In this document: positions 31,201 to 39,983 of the stretch, piece by piece | Numbering within the stretch: position 1 is the first letter of the stretch | How the letters are laid out: each line of letters starts with the position of its first letter | From: Chara braunii | Lineage: Eukaryota > Streptophyta > Charophyceae > Charales > Characeae | Reading direction: 5' to 3' | Assembly: GCA_003427395.1 (NCBI GenBank) | Contig: BFEA01000604.1 | Coordinates: 629,804 to 669,786 of the forward strand | Length of the DNA: 39,983 bases | The notes under the pieces: model-generated | The model's database searches: none | What the model was told of the DNA's origin: nothing | What the model saw: the letters and a program-made list of their open reading frames with translations, nothing else | Translations under genes and position numbers: made by a program

Positions 31201-33400
31201 TCCATGCTGAGCAAATATGCTCTTCAATGCCTTCTGGATCCGAGACATCTTAGGCGTGGGTACCTACACAACGGGAGCGTTCATGACGTGTGAAGACAAT
31301 TTCGTTGGGAGGAGTGACTTTCAAGTGAGAGAGGGATTGCAGTTCAACATCCCCGATACATGTTTAGAGTGTCGCCCGAGTGACGCATGCAAGGGAAAAT
31401 GGCTACACATACTCTAGGTCACATGCGTCATAGGCAGGGGGATGAGATTCTTATTTGAAGTGTTGAAACTAATATGCGCTTCATCGTCATTTTAATAGCA
31501 ATTGCAATTCAATTCTTCTTTCATTGTTTTGTTCCTTGTCTCCACATTTTGTGTTTGCACATGCTCATAATGTCTTTTATTCCTTCGCAGGTACAAATGA
31601 TTCTTTTTATACACGTGTTTGATTTTTGTGCTTTGTTGTGTGTATGTTATGTCATGTGTTCGGGTTCGTGCCTTTTGTCAAAGAGAAAAAAAAATCCAGG
31701 AAACAGAAATGCGCGTTCGAGAACGTACACGAACGTGCCGCGAACATACACACACACACACACGTACATACGAGTGTGAGCGTGTGTGCACGTGTTGTTA
31801 GAGGACACGGTGTCCCAACCCTATGCGGTGTACAAGCACACCCAGTTTATGGCCTATTCCTGGACTGGTCCTAGCAAGCACCTCCATTGACAAAAGGAGG
31901 GGGTGTGCCACTAGACTTTCTAGTGGTCCATGCGGGCTCAACGCCCTTCTATACAGCATAGCACCACCGGGCCGTGTTGGAGGTAGCCGTCGAGCTCGCC
32001 CAGAGACACGAAGGTAGTAGAACCAGGTCAATATTTTGTATTGTAGGCCGAGTTCCCTCTATTCGAGTTATGGGTTGAATGTTGTAGTCGCAGTCACTAT
32101 CAAAAGAAGAAAAAGAAAAAACAAAGAAAAGAGAAGAAAAAAAATAAAAAACAGCATAAAAGAGAATAGTGAAACGCCACGATTTTTATCTGCGCTTAGA
32201 TCTAGACCGCTATTTGTCATGATTAATCGAAAGGTTGCGGGTTGTCGCGATGTTATGCTTTCAGTGAGTTTTTCTTTAATTAGCTCAATCTTAAACAGTC
32301 GTTTCAATTTGATTTCCCCTCTCATGATTTCGCGGGAAAACGGACGGTTCACTTATGATTTTAGATTGTAGTGGGTGGCCTAGACTAGCTGGACCCCTCG
32401 CGAACCCGTTTGATATACTGAAAGTGACCTATCAGGTGTCGCGATATATACCCTAAAAAAGTAGGGTACCCATGGTTGCATCGATAGGAAGCTTATCACC
32501 CCCCATAGAAGGTTATAATCCTGGAAGGCTAAAAATTCGGCGAATTTTGGCGTATTTTTGACCTAAACTGTCATATTTCCCTGAATTTTACTCTTTTCTC
32601 GATTTTTTTTTTTTGCCTGTTATATATGTGCTTTAGGGTATATCTGTATTCAGTTTCGCCATATTTGAAGCAGTAACAAAAAACTTAGCAAAAACAGCAG
32701 ACTTTTCAACTTTGGTGAACTCCGAAAGCTACTCCGAATAGGGATTTATAGTGCTTTTGAGTTTGATTTTTTCGTTCTTTTTTTGCCTGATTGTTTTTTT
32801 TTTATGTTTGTATTATGACCCTGCATAGTTTATTCGCAAAAGTTTCGACAACATTGCTTGTAGAGACGCGGCGAAAAACCCCGAATTTTTGGCCTTCCAT
32901 TAACCGCTAGTGCGTTCTTACCATTGGATACGGGCCCCTATTAAAGGAGGGAGGCCGCCAGTCAATTTTCCGTTATGAGACCATGTTGCGCGTCGAGTTT
33001 ACAGTCTCTTCAAGTTGAGTTGAAACGACTGTAAGCTCTGGCTATAGTTCTGATGAGACTTCTTTTCCTGGTCAAGAAAATTATTATAACGTTTAATTGT
33101 TTTATTATAAGTATTTTGAGATTTTTTTAAGTCCCTCGTTTAGAACACAGGGACGACGGCGTACTTAGGCTCTATAAAAGAATAGTTGCAGGACCCATAA
33201 TTTTGCATGGACTGTAGAAGCATCAAAGATCATGTTGCTCTAGTCCTACAGATTGGGATCGCATCGCCATAGATCTGGTCACGCTTGTAGCGAATATTTG
33301 AGCTTGCTAGTCGAAGATGCAAAGGTTGTTTGGGTACGGTAACTAGTAGTCAGTTTGCTTTTGTGTAGCTAGCTACTGGCGTTGTGTAAATAGTTATGAC
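31200..33400. other. No recognisable gene; simple repeats and hairpins
   Basis: Contains a CA microsatellite (31748-31763), a perfect 8-bp hairpin with loop CTT in CCACTAGACTTTCTAGTGG (about 31909-31927), an A-rich purine tract (32100-32160) and AT-rich unassigned sequence from 32400 on. Confidence 0.5.
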
Positions 33401-33404
33401 CCAT

Positions 33405-33793
33405 CACAATAGACTGGTTGCCTATCGGTTGTCTGGAGGCACATAGTGCATTGGTACCCGATATCTGGCGAGGGCCCAAAGATTACAGTTATCCTAAATT
33501 ACGATGGGGAGAAAGAAAGAATGAAAGTTAATATCGAGGGAGAAAGGGCGGAAGAAATAAGGAATGACACAAAATTACAAGGTGCTATCACGGAGACAAA
33601 TAACAGAGTAGAGAGATGATGTAGGCAGGGTCGGGTTTCAAAGAGGTTGGAGATAGCAGTGGCTTACCACGAGATGATGGAACCTTGTGTGACTACCACG
33701 GAGCAGGTACAACTAAACTTGGACCACAACTTGGAGGCCGAAAGTGAGGAGTTTGACATCGACACTCAATCTTGGCACGAACTGGACGAGTGA
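33405..33793 (+). other. Possible coding remnant with one internal stop
   Basis: One plus-strand frame is open from about 33405 to a TGA near 33617 and then to a TGA at 33791-33793. The second part reads LEIAVAYHEMMEPCVTTTEQ and ends FDIDTQSWHELDE. The first part is purine-rich, which biases translation toward E, K and R, so it may be accidental. Confidence 0.18.
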
Positions 33794-33929
33794 CGGAGGG
33801 ACCACTCACCCGTTCGACTAATGGAGGATGGTCCTAAGGCCAACTCGTGATGACGGAGGGTCTGAGACCGCGATGTGGTTAAAGGTAGCGAGCAAGAGGG
33901 TCACGGTCAGGCAAAGAGAACGAACGTGC

Positions 33930-34670
33930 GATGCAGGGTACTAGCGAGAAAGAAAATGGTCAATCTAAGTCAGACTTTCATAGAGATTTTTGGAGAGACA
34001 TTCGCAAGAGATATACGTACTCTTTATGGTTGATGTCAACTACTCTCTGGGGTAGCCTGGGTCAACCACCATTGTGCGCTCCATCTTCGTCTTGGTGTGA
34101 TGGAAGCATAGGTGTGGAATGAGGTACTAGTGAGGAGTGACATGCAGGCAAAGCGAGCGGTACATGTGCAAGTGCACAGTCAGACTTCGTGCGAAGTACA
34201 CACGATAGATCGAGGCAGTTGACGCCCTTCATTTTCTGTGGCATGATCATTCTTATCATGTCCATTTGAGCTTTGAGGTTTGGCGACCTGATATACGAGC
34301 GAGGGGTACTAGCAGTTGGCACAAGCGTTCAAAATCCGACTGGCATGAAGCATGAAGCATTCTCTCAGGAGCTCTACGCATGAACTCTAAGTAGATGTTA
34401 CCAGTGTGAGTGTGAGTGTAAATGGGTTGTATGTGTGGTGAGTGGGGAATGAGAATGGTACGTGTCAGTTAAATAGAGAGAGAGGGACACTCTGTGCAAA
34501 GTGCTAGCGATAGTGAAGTTTCATAAAAATCAAACTTTTATACAATAACTCCTGCGAGAACAAAACGATTGATGTCGCTTGCTCTCTAGTGTAGCATGTG
34601 CCAACCACCATCGTATTCTCTATCTCTGGTGTGGAGAGATGAGAGTGGGTTGGGTGTGAGCGTCAGAAGA
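33930..34670. repeat. Diverged repeat with a period of about 540 bp
   Basis: The segments at about 34029 and 34568 align over some 45 bases (GTTGATGTCAACTACTCTCT against ATTGATGTCGCTTGCTCTCT, then a shared CAACCACCAT). Upstream of each is a TACTAGCGA- or GCTAGCGA-type segment followed by GTCAGACTTTCAT- or ATCAAACTTTTAT-like sequence. Copies are old. The rest of 33800-35200 shows no gene. Confidence 0.45.
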
Positions 34671-35259
34671 TATGCTTTGGTTACAAAAGCACGACAAAGA
34701 TTATGGAGACTGATATCACATGATTCACATGTTTTCTCCGAGTTGCCTCTTCATGCTCTATCTCTCTCAATTTTGGAGGAAGCTATTCATCACACCACAT
34801 AGAACGAGTGTTTATTCTAGTCAGACATGCATCGAGCATTCGTGAGTCATTGGCGTTTGTGCGTGCTTGGTTGCTGCCATCATTCACATGTGTTCTATGT
34901 TGTGAACTTCATCTTCGCCCTCTTGTCTTCATGTGATTGACATTGACTCATCCGATCGATTTGTATCAACCCTTGTCACTTGCTTCTATGAGGGCTTTGT
35001 GAAGAGGTTAAGGTTTGCGAGTGTGGTTACATGTGATGAGGTGAAAACAGATGTGCAAAGTTGAGGGGAAATGGTACGCATGAGTATAAAGTCGGACTAT
35101 CATGATGAACACACGAGAAACGTGAACAGTGGAGGTGATTCTCTTCCTTGTGTGTTTCTTTTTTCTTTCCTTTCACTACCTACCTACTGTTATTCCTAAG
35201 GCTACGATATAGAGGGGACCCCTGCAAGCATAGCTACGTTTAGACCCAGTGGTTTAGGG

Positions 35260-35335
35260 TGTAAGGATAGGGCTGCCAGTGGGATCTGGCTAACGCAAGA
35301 CCGAGCGTTTTACCACTAGCTGTGCCTCCCCTTTC
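35260..35335 (-). other. tRNA-like (A-box-like) sequence
   Basis: The minus strand reads CAGCTAGTGGTAAAACGC, an A-box/D-arm-like stretch, followed by an AACGC/GCGTT stem and a GCCAG/CTGGC stem. The loops are 8 and 6 bases rather than 7, and the T loop lacks TTCRA. It may be a decayed tRNA or SINE head. Confidence 0.2.
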
Positions 35336-35518
35336 ATCGTCACCTGCCCCCCATCAAGTAGCAGTGGTCTCTAAGGCAAACACTCTCCCACACACCACAC
35401 ATACAACCCATTGACACTCACACTCGTGTTGGCCAAAGACCCTACTAATACCGATTAGAGGTATTAAGTGGATTGTACAAGTTGGTTGGCTGCCAACATT
35501 TCTTATTTACCATTAAAA

Positions 35519-35612
35519 ATGTTTAATTTTAATTTAGTCTTAGTTTGGAATAATCATTACTTATATATATTCCTCAAAATTCTTAGATTTTTCCAACAAT
35601 TATTTTGATAAT
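35519..35612. repeat. Left unit of an AT-rich tandem array
   Basis: About 94 bases resemble 37475-37570 (shared ATATATNCTCCTCAAAATT and CAACAATTATT segments). It is separated from the rest of the array by the hAT-like pair. Confidence 0.5.
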
Positions 35613-35809
35613 TTTCTTTGGGGGGCCCCGATCGTACAAGGATCAAAGAAGTTTAAATAATAATAATAATAATAATAAAGAACATATAGGGAAAAACAAA
35701 TTATGTTATACATTAAAAAATAAGTTGAACAACTTTTATCTCGGGGTCACATTGAAATTCTTTACCAAATTTAAAACAAAAGTTAAAAGTTAAGAAATAT
35801 ATATATATA

Positions 35810-36573
35810 CAAGGTAACCGATGTTCGGGACGGGCCGAACGCCCGAACTTGAACACCTGAACGTACGAGACCGCGTGGGGATGCGTTCGGCCATTCGAGC
35901 CGAACTTGCAAAAATAAAATAAATAAATAAATAACAATTAAAAAAATCTGAAAAAAACAATACGTTATGAAAAAAACTAAAATAAACAACATTTGCCTGA
36001 GCAACATCCAAATTTCTTACCAACTATGAAATAAAAATAAAATACAAAAAATAAATACTGATAATAAAAATAAAAAAATCTCAAACGAGAATTAAAATTA
36101 GTGAATGCGAGAGCACGTTTTCGACACCGCCAACTTTGGCAATTTTTATTTTTTTTTGGCATAGACATATGCCCTGAAAATTTACAAATGTGTCCTTCAC
36201 ATAATGCAAAACCCATAAAAAAAGTTCCAAAAAATAATTATTATTTTTAGGCCCCAAAATAAAGGAAAAACAAAAGTAAAAAGTGAAAAACAAACAAAAT
36301 AGTGAGTGTGCGAGCACATTTCAACACCGCCATACTTGGTGATATATATATTTATTTGGATTAGAAAAATGACTTCAAAATTCCTAGGCATGAACCTCAC
36401 ATCATAAAGAACTCACAAGAAAAACTTCAGTGAAAACAAATTATTTTTAGGCCCCGAAATCATTTTTAGCGGGGGCCGAATACCTTCGGGTTCGGACCCC
36501 GAATGGGAACTCGAACGCCCATACGTATGGAGGTCGGCCCAAGGACCTCCATAAGTACGGGCCGGTGACCCTG
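35810..36573. mobile_element. hAT-like non-autonomous element I (764 bp)
   Basis: The left end CAAGGTAACC and right end GGTGACCCTG form imperfect inverted repeats (8 of 10 positions). Both flanks are TATATATA, consistent with an 8-bp duplication but ambiguous in TA repeats. The ends are GC-rich (TTCGGGACGGGCCGAACGCC) and the core is AT-rich and duplicated internally around TTTTTAGGCCCC. No coding capacity. Its ends resemble those of the hAT insertion in the right LTR. Confidence 0.65.
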
Positions 36574-36591
36574 TATATATATATATATACA

Positions 36592-37229
36592 CAGGGTTGC
36601 CGGCGTTCGGGACGGGCCAAACGCCCGAACGTACGGGACCCCTTCGGAAGGCGTTCGGCCGTTCGGGTCGAACGCGAACCAAAAAACAAAAAACAAAAAA
36701 AAAACAAGACTTTTCAAAAACTTTCGAAAACAAACTATGTTATGGAGAACAATAAACTAAACAACAACACCTTTTCGACACCACCATCTTTGCCGATTTT
36801 TAATTATTTTTTGGCATTAAAAAACACCCTGAAAATTTACAGATATGTATTTTACATAATCAATAACTCATTAAAAATTTATCAAAAAATAATAAAAGTT
36901 TTTAGGCCCCGAAATAAAGTGAAAACAAAAAGTTAAAAGTAAAAAAAAATGAAATAGTGAGTGGGAGAGCACGTTTTGACGTCCCCATCTTTGACGATTT
37001 TTAATATTTTTTTGGCTTAACAGAATGGCTTCAAAATTTATAGGCGTGTAGGTTACATCATAGAGAACTCACAAAATACAATTCAGAGAAAAAAACTTAT
37101 TTTTAGGTCCCGAATAAGTTTTTGGCGGGGGCCGAACCTGGAGGTGTTCGGCCCCCGAACGGGACCCTGGACGCCCGAACGTTCGGGGGCCAGCCCGGGG
37201 GGCCCCGAACGTTCGGTCAGGTAACCCTA
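36592..37229. mobile_element. hAT-like non-autonomous element II (638 bp)
   Basis: CAGGGTTGCC at the left end and GGTAACCCTA at the right form imperfect inverted repeats. The sequence is homologous to element I in the same orientation, with the same GC-rich ends and AT-rich double core. Only 18 bases of TA repeat separate the two. The left end differs by one base from the hAT element at 17910. The flanks, TATATACA and TTTATATA, are not an exact duplication. Confidence 0.62.
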
Positions 37230-37287
37230 TTTATATATATATTTTGGCCTGGGCAGGCAAGTGGCCCTGGGTCACTTTGGAAGCTTA

Positions 37288-37288
<1 letters not shown>

Positions 37289-37349
<61 letters not shown>
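37289..37349. repeat. TA microsatellite
   Basis: About 30 uninterrupted TA units, flanked on both sides by a GCAAGTGGYCCTG motif in the same orientation (about 37257 and 37363). Confidence 0.97.
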
Positions 37350-37353
<4 letters not shown>

Positions 37354-37390
37354 CTTGACCGAGCAAGTGGTCCTGTTAGTCTAGGATAGT

Positions 37391-37870
37391 GAAAAATAGA
37401 CAAAGTATTTGCACTCAATATTTTGCAATAAGTTATCGCCCATCTGTGGCCAACCCTATTTACCCTTAAGAAATTTTGGTTTAATTTTATTTTACTCTAT
37501 TTTAGAACGATCATTATTCATATATGCTCCTCAAAATTTTTAGATTTTTTCAACAATTATTCCAATAATGAAAAATGATCAAAGTATGTGCACTCAATAT
37601 TTTGTAACAAGTTGTCGACTATCTATGGCCAAGCCTATTGGCCATCGTCAAATCTCAAAGATCGGGCATTTTCTTTGCCCTGAAGAAATTTTGGTTTAAT
37701 ATTATTGCATTTTGTTTTGGAATGCTCATTACTCTTGTATGTTTTTCATTTTTTTAAGATTTCTCCAATTAGTCTGATAATGAAAAATTGTCCAAGTATG
37801 TGCACTCAACATTTCACAACAAGTTGCGGACCAACTTTGGCCGAGCCTATTGGCCTCTATCAGATCTCCA
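37391..37870. repeat. AT-rich tandem array, three units
   Basis: Units begin with GAAAAATGATCAAAGTATGT-like sequence at 37391, 37570 and 37782 (periods of 179 and 212), each continuing through GCACTCAATATTTT and a TGGCCAAGCCTA-like segment. No coding potential. Confidence 0.75.
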
Positions 37871-38048
37871 AGATTGGGCGGTCTTATAAATTTCAGGGTT
37901 CCATGACTTTGGGTCCCTTTGGGCCTCCAGTGACAAGGTAGGACCGGTCCTACACTTTTCAATTATACTTGTAGGACAATCAAATAGTTCTTAGTCCTTT
38001 GCAAAAAAACGAAGGATTGGTCATTGCACAACATCCATTCCAATTACC

Positions 38049-38051
<3 letters not shown>

Positions 38052-38116
<65 letters not shown>
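38052..38116. repeat. CT microsatellite
   Basis: About 32 uninterrupted CT units. The flanking frames are not genes. Confidence 0.97.
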
Positions 38117-38119
<3 letters not shown>

Positions 38120-38530
38120 CGCGCACGCGTGCGCATACGTATGCCCACTCATGCGCACAAACTTCTTTGTTTGGCTGGTTGACTGGTCCAAACATGTGTG
38201 CAGTCAAGCATACGGGCTTGGGTTTTTCGTCATTTAAGGTTGGTCCTAACGCACAAGAGACAAAGAAGAAGGGGAGACGAGACGGAATAGAGAGAGTGAA
38301 TGATAAGGTATACACACACGCACCCAAACAAGCAGAACATGGATGCAATGAGAGAAAAATAAATGAGAGAGGATGAAGTCACACGCATGCATGAGCACCT
38401 TAATGAAATACAACCCTCAGTTTGAATCCGGATTGACCTTGATGAATGAAATAACATGCCACCTCAGACTTATGTTTCTTTGAAAAAAAAAAAAAAAAAC
38501 GATCTTTTTTTTTTTACTCCGTGTCATATT

Positions 38531-39780
<1,250 letters not shown>

Positions 39781-39946
39781 CCCCCCTCCATGGATAAGTC
39801 GACCGATCGTGCAAAGTTAATTTTTCGTGCAAGAGTTGTTATACGTGTGCAAATCTTATGTTGTTCGAGTGCAAGTAGTATCAATTGTGGAGGTAGTCAT
39901 CGTCGTGGTAACCATCATTGTCTATGGTAGCCGTCATCATTGAGGT

Positions 39947-39951
<5 letters not shown>

Positions 39952-39983
<32 letters not shown>
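39952..39983. repeat. GT microsatellite at the window end
   Basis: Uninterrupted GT repeat running off the window. Confidence 0.97.

Noticed and set aside
31798-32031. 3' end of a LINE or Helitron near 31.9-32.1 kb
   Set aside because: There is a hairpin and an A-rich tail, but no coding body and no diagnostic terminal sequence.
35260-35335. Functional tRNA gene
   Set aside because: Loop lengths are wrong and the TTCRA loop is absent; kept only as a low-confidence tRNA-like sequence.
38000-38376. Frames rich in S/L or R/E around CT repeats (also 28376-28678 and 39322-39522)
   Set aside because: Translation of microsatellites, not genes.

Overview
The window is eukaryotic nuclear DNA dominated by decayed transposable elements, microsatellites and tandem repeats. 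I see no intact host gene. The most likely source is a streptophyte green alga, probably Chara. This rests on my recollection that Chara braunii has many predicted proteins resembling the Ty3-type polyproteins here, and on plant-type mitochondrial gene fragments (atp1, cox1, nad4L, nad5). No search was run.

Positions 1-23821 are one giant Ty3/gypsy-like LTR retrotransposon (element A) on the minus strand. Two direct repeats, 1-5811 (3' LTR, cut by the window start) and 17741-23821 (5' LTR), each hold at least about 5.1 kb of LTR once later insertions are removed. They flank about 11.9 kb of internal sequence. Reading 16.2 kb down to 10.29 kb, the internal region encodes a proline/glycine-rich linker, a CCHC zinc knuckle, an aspartic protease, reverse transcriptase, RNase H and integrase. 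Sixteen bases after the pol stop a second ORF begins (10274 down to 7793). It has a capsid-like segment, an acidic linker, a coiled coil and a second CCHC knuckle, so the Gag-like gene lies downstream of pol. All of it is broken by stops, many of them TAG, and by frameshifts.

Each LTR copy carries its own later insertion. The left copy has a 753-bp mosaic of mitochondrial gene fragments (3738-4490). The right copy has a hAT-type DNA transposon with an 8-bp target duplication and an assembly gap (17910-18854).

Element A is inserted into a second Ty3-like element (element B, 23822 to about 27830, minus strand), which keeps a PHD-finger ORF, an integrase and a third ORF whose start overlaps the pol stop as ATGA. 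No RT or RNase H of element B is visible.

From 27.8 kb to the right end I find no recognisable gene. There are small uncertain ORFs, CT/GA/CA/TA microsatellites, a pair of hAT-like non-autonomous elements in TA-rich DNA (35810-37229), an AT-rich tandem array they appear to interrupt, and a satellite-like array of roughly 330-400 bp units with embedded CT tracts (38.5-39.8 kb).
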